A stretch of DNA of 64,000 nucleotides from contig NZ_JASZYV010000001.1 of NCBI RefSeq assembly GCF_030316895.1, positions 248,001 to 312,000 of the forward strand. Reading direction: 5' to 3'. The position numbers were made by a program, and so were the translations under genes. Under the pieces are notes generated by a model that saw nothing but the letters and a program-made list of their open reading frames with translations, was not told the DNA's origin and made no database searches. Positions 8,974 to 17,696 of this stretch are shown here, piece by piece. Numbering within the stretch: position 1 is the stretch's first letter; the number at the start of each line of letters is the position of its first letter. This DNA comes from Variovorax dokdonensis (GTDB lineage Bacteria; Pseudomonadota; Gammaproteobacteria; Burkholderiales; Burkholderiaceae_C).

Positions 8974-10932
8974 TTGAGCCACCATCTTTCGCCGCCTGCC
9001 GAAGCCCCGTTGGCCCGCTACCAGACACTGCAGGCCGGGCTGGACCTGCTCGACCAGGGGCTGTCGATCTTCGACGGCGCGCTGCGGCTGGTCGCCTGGA
9101 ACGCCGCCTATTGCCGCCTGCTCGAATTTCCCCAGGACATGGCCTACCTGGGCGCGCCCTTCGAGAGCTTCATCCGCTACAACGCCAACCGGGGCGAGTA
9201 CGGACCCGGCGACCCCGACGACCTGGTGGCCCGGCGGCTGCAGGCGGCGCGCGCCTTCGAGCCCCACGAGATCGAGCGGACACGCCCGGACGGGCGTGTG
9301 CTCCACATCCGTGGCGTGCCGGTGCCCGGGCATGGATTCGTCACCCTCTATTCCGACGTGACGGCCCAGCAGGCGGCCGAGGGCATCATCCGCAGGCAGA
9401 ACGCCGAGCTCGAAAGCCGCGTGGCGGCGCGCACCCAGGATCTGCAGCGCAGCGAACAGCGCGTGCGCCTCATCATGGATTCGATTCCGGCGCTGGTGGC
9501 CTATTCCGACCGCGAGCGCGGCTACCAGTACCTCAACCGTGGCTATGCCGACTGGTTCGGCGTGGACACATCACGGCCCGACCAGGTCAGCGCGCGCGCG
9601 TTCCTGGGCGAGGCGGTGTATGCCATCGTCCGGCCCTACGTGCTGCGCGCACGCGCGGGCGAAGCGGTGAGCTTCGAGTACGAACTGAGCACTCGGGCCG
9701 GCCAGACGCTGGCGGTGCGAACCTCGATCATTCCCGAGCTGGCCGCCGACGGCAGCGTGGCCGGCTTCTTCGAGCTGACCTTCGACATCACCGAGCAGAA
9801 GCGCTCGCAGGAACTGATCGCCCGCGCACAGAAGCTCGAGGCGCTGGGGCAACTGACCGGCGGGCTGGCGCATGACTTCAACAACATCCTGACCGTGGTG
9901 ATCGGCAACCTGGCGGCGCTGGCACAGGCGCGGCCGGATGATCCTGCCGTTCCGGAGTACGTACAGCCTGCGCTGGACGCGTCGCGTCGGGGCGCGGAGC
10001 TGGTCAAGGGGCTGCTCAGCTTCGCGCGGCGCCAGCCGCTCAAGGCGGCCAGCGTGGAGGTGTCGGCGCTCATCGACAGCGTCGCCAGGCTGGTGCGCCG
10101 CTCGTTGCCGGAGAACCTGCGCCTGGCCATCGTGGGTGCGCGTGCGCCAGCCCATGCCTGGATCGACGCGGGCCTGCTCGAGCAGGCGGTGCTCAATCTC
10201 GTGCTCAATGCGCGCGACGCCGTCCGCCCGGGCGGACGCATCGAGATCAGCGCCACGCAGCAGGTGCTGGAAGAGCCGGCAGCGCAGGCGCTGCAGATGG
10301 CGCCGGGGCCTTGCGTGCGCATCGAGGTCCAGGACGACGGCATCGGCATGGACGCGCAGACGCTGGCCCACATCTACGAACCCTTCTTCACCACCAAGCA
10401 GCCGGGCAGCGGAACCGGGCTGGGCATGGCGATGGTCTACGGCTTCATCAAGCAATCGGGCGGGGCCATCGACGTGCGCAGCCGGCCGGGGCAGGGCACC
10501 ACCGTGTCGCTGTGGCTGCCTGCCGGCATGGCGGACGAAGCCGAGGCCGCGCTCGCCGGCCCCGACGCGGGCGCGCCCGGCGAGCGCGGCCTGGCGCTGC
10601 TGGTGGACGACGACACGCAGGTGCGGCGCGTCGTGCGGCGCGACCTGCTGACGCTCGGCTATTCGGTGCTGGAGGCGGACAACGGCGCCGAGGCGCTGCG
10701 TCTGCTGGAGCGCACCGATGGCATCGCCTTGCTGCTGTCGGACATCATGATGCCCGGCGGGGTGGATGGCCGCGAGGTTGCACGTGCGGCGCGCGAGGCC
10801 GGCCGCGCTCGCGCGGTGGTGCTGATGAGCGGCTTCGCTCCCGGCGAGCTGCGCGTGCCCGGCGTGCCGGTGCTGGTCAAGCCCTTCACCCCGACGCAAC
10901 TGTTGCAAGCCATCGAGGCCACACAGCGATGA
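8974..10932 (+). CDS. PAS-containing hybrid sensor histidine kinase
   Basis: From a TTG at 8974 the protein has 652 residues. In order: a PAS_7-like domain (about 20-130), a second PAS (about 165-290), a HisKA dimerisation domain with H-box GGLAHDFNNIL (His near 300), a HATPase_c domain (about 390-525) and a C-terminal receiver with DDD near 543 and phospho-acceptor Asp near 590 (LLSDIMMP). No membrane segment is evident, so sensing is probably cytoplasmic. The TTG is favoured over the ATG at 8905 because AAGGAGAC lies just upstream, and because the distance to the shared 15-mer then equals that at DUF485. The gene overlaps the response regulator by four bases. Its place beside acs and actP suggests control of acetate use; the signal is unknown. 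Confidence 0.9.
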   Translation: MSHHLSPPAEAPLARYQTLQAGLDLLDQGLSIFDGALRLVAWNAAYCRLLEFPQDMAYLGAPFESFIRYNANRGEYGPGDPDDLVARRLQAARAFEPHEIERTRPDGRVLHIRGVPVPGHGFVTLYSDVTAQQAAEGIIRRQNAELESRVAARTQDLQRSEQRVRLIMDSIPALVAYSDRERGYQYLNRGYADWFGVDTSRPDQVSARAFLGEAVYAIVRPYVLRARAGEAVSFEYELSTRAGQTLAVRTSIIPELAADGSVAGFFELTFDITEQKRSQELIARAQKLEALGQLTGGLAHDFNNILTVVIGNLAALAQARPDDPAVPEYVQPALDASRRGAELVKGLLSFARRQPLKAASVEVSALIDSVARLVRRSLPENLRLAIVGARAPAHAWIDAGLLEQAVLNLVLNARDAVRPGGRIEISATQQVLEEPAAQALQMAPGPCVRIEVQDDGIGMDAQTLAHIYEPFFTTKQPGSGTGLGMAMVYGFIKQSGGAIDVRSRPGQGTTVSLWLPAGMADEAEAALAGPDAGAPGERGLALLVDDDTQVRRVVRRDLLTLGYSVLEADNGAEALRLLERTDGIALLLSDIMMPGGVDGREVARAAREAGRARAVVLMSGFAPGELRVPGVPVLVKPFTPTQLLQAIEATQR

Positions 10933-11675
10933 GTACGCCTTTCCCCCATCCTGCCGGCGAAGACGGCGCTCCGCCGTCATTGATCTTCGTCATCGAGGAC
11001 GACCCCGATGTCGCCCGCCTGGTGCTCGCCACGCTCAAGGAGTTCGGCTTCAACGGCGAGGGCTTCCAGACCGGGGCCGCCGCACTGCGCCGAATGCAGA
11101 CCGAAACACCCGACCTGTGCATCGTCGATCTGGGTCTGCCGGACATGGACGGCCTGGACCTGTTGCGCAGAATCACCACGCTGTCGAGCGCGGGCGTGCT
11201 CATCCTCACCGGGCGCGGACATGCGGCCGACCGCGTCATGGGCCTGGAGTTGGGCGGAGACGACTATGTCGTCAAGCCCTTCGAGCCGCGCGAGCTGGTG
11301 GCCCGTGTGCGCAGCATCCTGCGCCGGCGCGCCGCGGTGCCCGGTTCGGCGAGCGGCCGACAGCGGCGCTATGCGAGCTTCCTGGGCTGGCGCATCGACT
11401 GCGCCGCCAACATCCTGCGCGCCGCCGATGGCAGCGAGCACCTGCTGGGCACGGCAGAGACGCAGGTGCTGCGCTGCTTCGTCGAGCGGCCCCATCAGAT
11501 CCTCACGCGCGAGCAACTGGTCGGCTCGCGCGATTTGCTGCCCAGCGACCGCAGCATCGACGTGCGCATCTCGCGCCTGCGCCGCAAGATCGAGCGCGAC
11601 CCGCACGACCCGACCATCATCAAGACCGTGTACGGCGCGGGCTACCTGTTCGCCGCGGACGTGAGCTGGAGCTGA
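10929..11675 (+). CDS. OmpR-family response regulator
   Basis: This 248-residue protein has a receiver domain (acidic pair ED/D near 20-22, phospho-acceptor Asp near 67 in CIVDLGLPD, conserved Lys in VVKPFEP) followed by a winged-helix Trans_reg_C DNA-binding domain ending in RRKIERDP and TVYGAGYLF. The ATG overlaps the kinase stop codon (ATGA), so it is the cognate partner. It probably binds promoters of the surrounding acetate genes; the repeated 15-mer before the kinase and before DUF485 is the obvious candidate site. Its winged helix distinguishes it from the NarL-type CrbR regulators that control acs in gammaproteobacteria. Confidence 0.93.
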   Translation: MSTPFPHPAGEDGAPPSLIFVIEDDPDVARLVLATLKEFGFNGEGFQTGAAALRRMQTETPDLCIVDLGLPDMDGLDLLRRITTLSSAGVLILTGRGHAADRVMGLELGGDDYVVKPFEPRELVARVRSILRRRAAVPGSASGRQRRYASFLGWRIDCAANILRAADGSEHLLGTAETQVLRCFVERPHQILTREQLVGSRDLLPSDRSIDVRISRLRRKIERDPHDPTIIKTVYGAGYLFAADVSWS

Positions 11676-11722
11676 AGGGCGGCTGTCGCGCTGCGCATTT
11701 GCGCAGTGAATGCACCGCAATG

Positions 11723-11737
11723 TGACGAATATTTGCA
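11723..11737 (+). promoter_or_regulatory. Candidate regulator site, copy 2 (DUF485-actP promoter)
   Basis: TGACGAATATTTGCA matches the copy at 8899-8913 in 14 of 15 positions and lies the same 61 bases ahead of its gene's start codon. Nearby TTTGCGCA and TTTGCATC may be half-sites of a direct repeat of the kind OmpR-type regulators bind. Confidence 0.6.
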
Positions 11738-11797
11738 TCGCCGCCCACGCGCTGCGACCGCATCCCAGAATCGCCTCGACCCATCCAGGAGGCATTC

Positions 11798-12106
11798 ATG
11801 CGTGATCCGCTCGTCGTCAAGATCCAGTCTCATCCCAAGTACCAGGAGCTGCGCCGAAAACGAAACCGCTTCGGCTGGTTTCTCACGGCACTGATGATGG
11901 TCGTGTACTACGGCTACGTCGCGCTCATTGCCTTCGACAAGCCCTTCCTGGCCAAGCCCATCGGTGCGGGCGTGACCACCATCGGTATTCCGATCGGACT
12001 GGGCGTGATCGTGTTCACCATCGTCATCACCGCCATCTACATCCGGCGTGCCAACGGCGAGTTCGATCGGCTGACCGCCGAGATCCTGAAGGAGTGCGTG
12101 CGATGA
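11798..12106 (+). CDS. yjcH: DUF485 membrane protein (YjcH-like)
   Basis: A 102-residue inner-membrane protein with two predicted hydrophobic helices (about 30-52 and 62-85). DUF485 proteins are almost always encoded directly upstream of the acetate symporter ActP, as here, and are thought to be an accessory of it. An AGGAGG ribosome-binding site precedes the ATG. The stop codon overlaps the actP start (ATGA), giving tight translational coupling. Confidence 0.92.
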   Translation: MRDPLVVKIQSHPKYQELRRKRNRFGWFLTALMMVVYYGYVALIAFDKPFLAKPIGAGVTTIGIPIGLGVIVFTIVITAIYIRRANGEFDRLTAEILKECVR

Positions 12107-13833
12107 ACCGCCACTTGTCCCGCGCGGTCGCCGTTGCGCCGCTCTGTCTTCTTGCCGGCGCCGCGTTGGCCGCGGGCGGCGACCTCGGCCAGGCCGAGAA
12201 GCAGCCCACCAACTGGATCGCCATCGGCATGTTCACGGCCTTCGTGGTGGCGACGCTGTTCATCACCAAATGGGCCGCAGCCAGGACCCGATCGGCCGCG
12301 GACTTCTACACCGCCGGTGGCGGCATCACCGGCTTCCAGAATGGCCTGGCGATCGCGGGCGACTACATGTCGGCCGCTTCGTTCCTCGGCATCTCCGCTG
12401 CGGTGATGGCCACCGGCTACGACGGGCTGATCTATTCGATCGGCTTTCTCGTGGGCTGGCCCGTCATCACGTTCCTCATGGCCGAGCGGCTTCGCAACCT
12501 GGGCAAGTTCACCTTCGCGGACGTGGCCGGCTATCGCTTCCAGCCCGGCCCGATCCGCGCCTTCGCGGCATCCGGCACGCTTGTCGTCGTGGCCTTCTAC
12601 CTCATCGCGCAGATGGTGGGTGCGGGGCAGCTGATCAAGCTGCTCTTCGGGCTCGACTACATCCTGGCCGTGATCATCGTGGGCGTGCTGATGATGGTGT
12701 ACGTGCTCTTCGGCGGCATGACGGCAACCACCTGGGTGCAGATCATCAAGGCGGTCCTGCTGCTGGCCGGCGTGACGTTCATGGCCATCATGGTGCTGGC
12801 GCAGTTCGGCTTCAGTCCCGAGGCGCTGTTTGCCAAGTCGGTGGAAGTGCGCACGCAGATCGCGGCCAGCAGCGGCAAGAGCGCGTCGGAGGCGGCCGCG
12901 GCGGGCCTGGGCATCATGGGGCCGGGCGGCTTCGTCAAGGATCCGATCTCGGCCATCTCGTTCGGCATGGCGTTGATGTTCGGCACCGCCGGGCTGCCGC
13001 ACATCCTCATGCGCTTCTTCACCGTGCCCGATGCCAAGCAGGCGCGCAAGTCGGTGTTCTGGGCCACGACCTGGATCGGCTACTTCTATCTGCTCATCTT
13101 CATCATCGGCTTCGGTGCCATCACGCTGGTGCTGACCAACCCCGAGTTCGCCAACACCGCCACGGGTGTCATCAAGGGCGGCGGCGGCGCAGCCAACATG
13201 GCGGCGGTGCTGGTGGCCAAGGCGGTGGGGGGCAACGTGTTCTTCGGCTTCATCTCGGCAGTGGCCTTTGCGACGATCCTTGCGGTTGTGGCCGGGCTGA
13301 CGCTGTCGGGCGCTTCGGCGGTGTCGCACGACATCTACGCCACGCTGGTCAAGAAGGGCAAGGCCGACAGTGCGGCGGAGCTGCGCGTGTCGCGCATCAC
13401 CACGGTCGGGCTGGGGATGGTGGCGGTGCTGCTGGGCATCGCGTTCGAGCGGCAGAACATCGCCTTCATGGTGTCGCTGGCCTTTGCGGTCGCGGCTTCG
13501 GCCAACTTCCCGGTGCTGTTCATGTCGGTGCTGTGGAAGGACTGCACCACCCGCGGGGCCGTGATCGGTGGCTTCCTGGGTCTGGCTTCGTCGGTGGCGC
13601 TGACGGTGCTGTCGCCCTCGGTGTGGGAGGCCACGCTCGGCCATCCCAAGGGCTCGGCATGGTTCCCGTACACGTCGCCGGCGCTGTTCTCGATGACCAT
13701 CGGCTTCGTGGGCATCTGGCTGTTCTCGGTGCTCGACCGCAGCGCCCGCGCCGCGCAGGAACGCGACGCCTTCGCAGCGCAGCAGGTGCGCTCGGAGACC
13801 GGCCTGGGCGCGGCCGGCGCTTCGGGCCACTGA
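12103..13833 (+). CDS. actP: Cation/acetate symporter ActP
   Basis: This 576-residue sodium:solute symporter (SSS) family protein begins with a cleavable-looking signal sequence (ending near ALAAGG, residue 25) and then about 13 hydrophobic segments, as is usual for ActP. Motifs such as [18 protein letters not shown] and [12 protein letters not shown] are typical. It imports acetate, and in relatives glycolate, with a cation. I use the ATG at 12103 because AAGGAG lies eight bases upstream and it overlaps the DUF485 stop. Together with acs it forms the high-affinity acetate uptake and activation route. Confidence 0.96.
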   Translation: MNRHLSRAVAVAPLCLLAGAALAAGGDLGQAEKQPTNWIAIGMFTAFVVATLFITKWAAARTRSAADFYTAGGGITGFQNGLAIAGDYMSAASFLGISAAVMATGYDGLIYSIGFLVGWPVITFLMAERLRNLGKFTFADVAGYRFQPGPIRAFAASGTLVVVAFYLIAQMVGAGQLIKLLFGLDYILAVIIVGVLMMVYVLFGGMTATTWVQIIKAVLLLAGVTFMAIMVLAQFGFSPEALFAKSVEVRTQIAASSGKSASEAAAAGLGIMGPGGFVKDPISAISFGMALMFGTAGLPHILMRFFTVPDAKQARKSVFWATTWIGYFYLLIFIIGFGAITLVLTNPEFANTATGVIKGGGGAANMAAVLVAKAVGGNVFFGFISAVAFATILAVVAGLTLSGASAVSHDIYATLVKKGKADSAAELRVSRITTVGLGMVAVLLGIAFERQNIAFMVSLAFAVAASANFPVLFMSVLWKDCTTRGAVIGGFLGLASSVALTVLSPSVWEATLGHPKGSAWFPYTSPALFSMTIGFVGIWLFSVLDRSARAAQERDAFAAQQVRSETGLGAAGASGH

Positions 13834-13837
13834 GCAT

Positions 13838-14503
13838 TCAGCGCAGGTTGCGCAGCTTGACGAAAGCCAGGGCCGCCATGATCGCGTCGTTGACCGCGTC
13901 GTGCGCATCGCGCAAGGGCAGGCCCAACTCGCGCATCATGGTGGCAAAGCGCAGGTCGACATCTCGGCCGCGCTCGAGCGGCGGGCGCTGCCGGTCCTTG
14001 AACTCGTAGTAGAGCGCCGACACCTCGATGCGCGGCTGAGGCAGGCCCATGCCCAGCATCGGGAAAAGCGCCCGGTCGATCATCGCCACATCGAACTCCA
14101 GGAAGTAGCCCACCAGCGGGCGGCTGCCGATGAAGTGCAGCAGCCTCGGCAGGGCCTCGTCGATCGACATGGCCGCGGCCAGGTCCTGCTCGCGCAACTG
14201 GTGCACGCGCACGCTGTCCGCCGACACCCGGCGCTTGTCGGGTCGCACGAGCAACTCCAGCCGTTCGCTGGTGAGGATGCGGTTGCCGTGGATGCGCACC
14301 GCGCCGATAGCAATGATCTCGTCGCGCCGCCGATCCAGTCCGGTGGTCTCGCAATCGATCGACACCCATTCCTGCGGCGGCGCCGGGTCCCACATGAAGC
14401 GGTAGCGCGGATCGCCCAGGTGGTAGAGCAGCCACTGCCGCTTGAGCGCCCCGAGCCAGCCGCCTTTCGGCGCGCCCAGGTGATCGAGCGTTGTGTCCGG
14501 CAT
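13838..14503 (-). CDS. DnaQ-type 3'-5' exonuclease
   Basis: A 221-residue DEDDh exonuclease of the DNA polymerase III epsilon type. Exo I is SIDCETTGLD near residue 48, Exo II is in the EFDVAMIDR region, and Exo III is HDAVND near 200 (H-x4-D). It lacks a polymerase-binding tail that I can recognise, so it is probably a stand-alone nuclease rather than the replicative subunit. It starts nine bases after the stop of the DUF294 gene on the same strand, and this pairing recurs in betaproteobacteria. Convergent with actP, with only four bases between the stop codons. Confidence 0.9.
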   Translation of the reverse strand: MPDTTLDHLGAPKGGWLGALKRQWLLYHLGDPRYRFMWDPAPPQEWVSIDCETTGLDRRRDEIIAIGAVRIHGNRILTSERLELLVRPDKRRVSADSVRVHQLREQDLAAAMSIDEALPRLLHFIGSRPLVGYFLEFDVAMIDRALFPMLGMGLPQPRIEVSALYYEFKDRQRPPLERGRDVDLRFATMMRELGLPLRDAHDAVNDAIMAALAFVKLRNLR

Positions 14504-14512
14504 GGGAGGCCG

Positions 14513-16348
14513 TCAGAGCGCGTCGAGCCGGAAGCGCATTCTCAGCAGTCGCCTGAAGCGCTTGACCACGTCCAGCGTGTCCTTGAGCAGATCGCGGTCG
14601 AGGCTGCTCATGCGGGCGAGGTCCACGCTGCCGCTGACAGCCTGGCCACGGTCGATCTCTTCCAACCCGGCCTGCAGTTTCAGGCGCATGAAGAAGTGCA
14701 GGCTTTCGAGCACGTCGGTGGCCAGGCCACGGTCGATCTGGCCGGCGGCGACCAGCGCGTCGAGCCGCGCGGCGGTGGAGGTCTCGCGCACGTGGGCCTG
14801 CAACGCCAGGCTGCGCACGCCGTGGACGATCGGGAAGGTGCCTTGCTTCTTGGGATCGAGGCGACCGGCGAGCGAAGGCCCGGGTGCCCAGAGGCGGCTC
14901 CACCAGTTCTCGTCTTCGGCGAAGGCGTCGATGGCGGCGGCGAAACGGGCGAGGCGGACGTCGTTGTCGTTGGCTGCGGCGAAGATTCGCCCACGCACGG
15001 TTTCCAGCAGGCCGGTGTCGCCGCACACTGCGTGCGCATCCAGAAAGATCGCCAGCGACATCAGCGAGTCGCCATCGGCGCGCAACAGCCAGTCGCGGGC
15101 GCGGTCGGAGAAGTCGCGTTCGCTGCCTCGCCATGCCGGGTTCGAGAGCATGACGCCGCCGCGGCATGGCGGATAGCCAAAGTCCGACAGCGCCTGCGAG
15201 AACGAGTCGCAGACGGCCTGCAGTTGCTCTGGCGGCTCGTACCCGTCGCGCAGCAGCAGGCCGTTGTCCTGGTCGGTGCGCAGCAGTTGCTCGCCCCGGC
15301 CTTCGCTGCCCATGACGATGAGACAGCTGTTGGCCACCAGATCCGGCGGGGCGATGAAAGCCCAGGCGCGCTCGAACAACTTGGCATTGAGCGCCTGCAC
15401 CAGCGCCGCGATCTGGCCGACGCGCGTACCACCTCGATGCAGCAGCGCGATCAGCGGTTCGATGCGGGCGGCCGCCGTGCGCAGGCCCGAGAGGTCGTCC
15501 GCTTCGGCGATCTCGCGGTTGATGAGGTAGGAGTGGTTGGACAAGAAGCTGAAGAGGTCCAGCGCCTCGAGCACGCCGACGATCTGCGTCGCATCGTCGT
15601 CGCTCGTGACCACCACGCGGTGCACCGCATGGCGCACCATGACGGTCAGCGCGTCGCCGACCGGGTCGCTGGCGCGTACGCACACCAGATTGAAGTTGGC
15701 GACGGCGCCGACCGGCAGGCGGTCCAATGGCGTGCCTTCGAGCACCGCGCGTTGCAATGCCGTCGCGGTGAAGATGCCCAGGCGAGGCGGCGTCGCGGTC
15801 ATGTCGCGCACGATGACGTTGGTGGTGCGCTGCGCCTGGAACAGCCGCACGACCGACAGCACATCGGTATCCGCATCGACGAAGTGCGGCGGGCGCAGCC
15901 CCGCCTGGTCGGCGCGAGTCAGGTTGAGCGACTGCAACTCGTGCCGGCCCTGGCGTCCGGCGATCGCGTCAAGCTTGTTGGAAAGGTCGGCGAAGAGCAG
16001 GGCGCCAAACGCTGCGTTGCGCGCGATCAATGCGTTGACCGCTTCGTGCGAAAGCTCGTAGGCCAGCACTTCTTCGGTCGCGACGAAGCGGCTGCTCGTC
16101 CTGCCCGCCATGAGGCCGCGGCCGTCGAAGGTGTCGTCCGGCCCGTAGCTGGCGATGGTCTCGCCGCCGCTTTCCTGGCGCACGAAGCCCTTGATAAGCA
16201 CATAGAGGTGCGTCGCCGCGGCACCGGCATCGAGGATCACCTGGTCCTTGGGGAAGTAAGCGATGACGACGCCGTCTTGCACGATCTGCCGTTCGTAGGC
16301 ATCGAGGCAGTCGAAGGGAGAAGCTTCGAAATTGAAGGCGCTGGGCAT
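14513..16348 (-). CDS. cNMP-binding/CBS/DUF294 nucleotidyltransferase protein
   Basis: This 611-residue cytoplasmic protein has an N-terminal cyclic-nucleotide-binding-like domain (about 1-130), a CBS pair (about 150-280), a DUF294 nucleotidyltransferase-like domain with GSEGRGEQLLRTDQDN near 345-360, and a DUF294_C domain. The GS...DxD pattern is that of the GlnD/KNTase fold, so protein or nucleotide modification is possible, but the substrate is not known. It precedes the exonuclease in a two-gene operon. A perfect FNR-type box lies 57 bases upstream of the ATG, suggesting oxygen-linked control. Confidence 0.9.
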   Translation of the reverse strand: MPSAFNFEASPFDCLDAYERQIVQDGVVIAYFPKDQVILDAGAAATHLYVLIKGFVRQESGGETIASYGPDDTFDGRGLMAGRTSSRFVATEEVLAYELSHEAVNALIARNAAFGALLFADLSNKLDAIAGRQGRHELQSLNLTRADQAGLRPPHFVDADTDVLSVVRLFQAQRTTNVIVRDMTATPPRLGIFTATALQRAVLEGTPLDRLPVGAVANFNLVCVRASDPVGDALTVMVRHAVHRVVVTSDDDATQIVGVLEALDLFSFLSNHSYLINREIAEADDLSGLRTAAARIEPLIALLHRGGTRVGQIAALVQALNAKLFERAWAFIAPPDLVANSCLIVMGSEGRGEQLLRTDQDNGLLLRDGYEPPEQLQAVCDSFSQALSDFGYPPCRGGVMLSNPAWRGSERDFSDRARDWLLRADGDSLMSLAIFLDAHAVCGDTGLLETVRGRIFAAANDNDVRLARFAAAIDAFAEDENWWSRLWAPGPSLAGRLDPKKQGTFPIVHGVRSLALQAHVRETSTAARLDALVAAGQIDRGLATDVLESLHFFMRLKLQAGLEEIDRGQAVSGSVDLARMSSLDRDLLKDTLDVVKRFRRLLRMRFRLDAL

Positions 16349-16404
16349 GGTGGCAGCCGGCTCGAGCCGTTGCGTCGATTGGACCGCGCCGCTGCCGATG
16401 GGGT

Positions 16405-16418
16405 TTGATGTGGATCAA
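16405..16418 (-). promoter_or_regulatory. FNR/ANR-type box
   Basis: TTGATGTGGATCAA matches the FNR consensus TTGAT-N4-ATCAA at every defined position. Its centre is about 64 bases upstream of the DUF294 start codon. If transcription starts near 16370, the box would be at the class II position (-41.5). The gene on the other side (acyl-CoA dehydrogenase) ends toward the box, so the DUF294-exonuclease operon is the only plausible target. Confidence 0.65.
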
Positions 16419-16451
16419 GCGATCGCACGCCCCGTTCGCGTCTTGGCCGTG

Positions 16452-17627
16452 TCAGAACGAACGTGGCAGCCCGAGTACGTGTTCGGCCACGTAGCTGAAG
16501 ATCAGGTTGGTGGAGATCGGCGCGACCTGGTAGAGCCGTGTCTCGCGGAACTTGCGTTCCACGTCGTATTCGCAGGCGAACCCGAAGCCGCCGTGGAACT
16601 GCAGGCAGGCGTTGGCGGCTTCCCAGCTGGCCTTGGCGGCCAGGTACTTGGCCATGTTGGCCTGCGTGCCGCAAGGCTCGCGGGCATCGAAGCGGCGGCA
16701 GGCCTCCCAGCGCATGAGGTTGGCGGCCTCCACCTCGATGAAAGCCTCGGCGATGGGGAACTGCACGCCCTGGTTCTGGCCGATCGGGCGGCCGAACACG
16801 GTGCGGTCCTTCACGTAGCGGGTCACCCGGTCGATGAACCAATAGCCGTCGCCGATGCATTCGGCGGCGATCAAGGTGCGCTCGGCGTTGAGGCCGTCGA
16901 GGATGTACCTGAAGCCCATGCCTTCCTCTCCGATCAGGTTCTCGGCCGGGATCTCCAGGTTCTCGAAGAAAAGCTCGTTGGTCTCGTGGTTGACCATGTT
17001 GGCGATGGGCCGTACCGCCAGGCCATGACCGATGGCTTCGCGCAGGTCGACCATGAAGATCGACATGCCCTCCGACTTCTTCTTGACCTCGGCCAGCGGC
17101 GTGGTGCGCGCCAGCAGGATCATGAAGTCGCTGTGCTGGATGCGCGAGATCCAGACCTTCTGGCCATTGACGACATAGCGGTCGCCCTTCTTCACGGCCG
17201 TCGTCTTGATCTGGGTGGTGTCGGTGCCGGTGGTGGGTTCGGTCACGCCCATCGACTGCAGGCGCCATTCGCCGCTGGCGATTCTGGGAAGGTATTTGTC
17301 CTTCTGCTCGGCGGAGCCGTGACGCAGCAGCGTGCCCATGTTGTACATCTGGCCATGGCAGGCGCCGGAGTTGCCGCCGCAGCGGTTGATCTCTTCCATG
17401 ATGACCGACGCCTCGGTCAGCCCGAGGCCGGAGCCGCCGTATTCCTGCGGAATCAGCGCGGCCATCCAGCCGGCCTGGGTCAGTGCATCGACGAATTCCT
17501 CCGGATAGCGGCGCGCTTCGTCGACCTTGCGGTGGTATTCATCGGGGAACTGCGCGCACAAGGCGCGGAGCGCGTCCCGGATTTCCTGGTGGGGGTCGGT
17601 GTCGTGTTGCATGCGTCGGTCCATCAT
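16452..17627 (-). CDS. Acyl-CoA dehydrogenase
   Basis: This 391-residue flavoenzyme has the three-domain acyl-CoA dehydrogenase layout: N-terminal helices ending in PQEYGGSG, the middle FAD-binding strand with GVTEPTTGTDTTQIKTTA and the KVWISRI motif, and a C-terminal helical domain with CLQFHGGFGF. It oxidises an acyl-CoA to the trans-2-enoyl-CoA and passes electrons to ETF. The substrate cannot be told from sequence alone. The start at 17627 is preceded by GGAG; a shorter start at 17612 (MQHDTDP) is possible. It is alone on its strand, with the next gene ending 70 bases upstream. Confidence 0.93.
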   Translation of the reverse strand: MMDRRMQHDTDPHQEIRDALRALCAQFPDEYHRKVDEARRYPEEFVDALTQAGWMAALIPQEYGGSGLGLTEASVIMEEINRCGGNSGACHGQMYNMGTLLRHGSAEQKDKYLPRIASGEWRLQSMGVTEPTTGTDTTQIKTTAVKKGDRYVVNGQKVWISRIQHSDFMILLARTTPLAEVKKKSEGMSIFMVDLREAIGHGLAVRPIANMVNHETNELFFENLEIPAENLIGEEGMGFRYILDGLNAERTLIAAECIGDGYWFIDRVTRYVKDRTVFGRPIGQNQGVQFPIAEAFIEVEAANLMRWEACRRFDAREPCGTQANMAKYLAAKASWEAANACLQFHGGFGFACEYDVERKFRETRLYQVAPISTNLIFSYVAEHVLGLPRSF

Positions 17628-17696
17628 GCAGACGCTCCGTTCGGAGCACAAGCGGCCATGCCGCGCCGGCCTACCGTCGCTGTGCCCAGGTCGCGC

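Noticed and set aside
12037..13908. A 623-residue minus-strand frame over actP
   Set aside because: Arg- and His-rich low-complexity sequence, exactly opposite a clear symporter gene.
13901..16408. An 835-residue plus-strand frame over the exonuclease and DUF294 genes
   Set aside because: It spans two well-supported genes on the other strand and has no recognisable domain.
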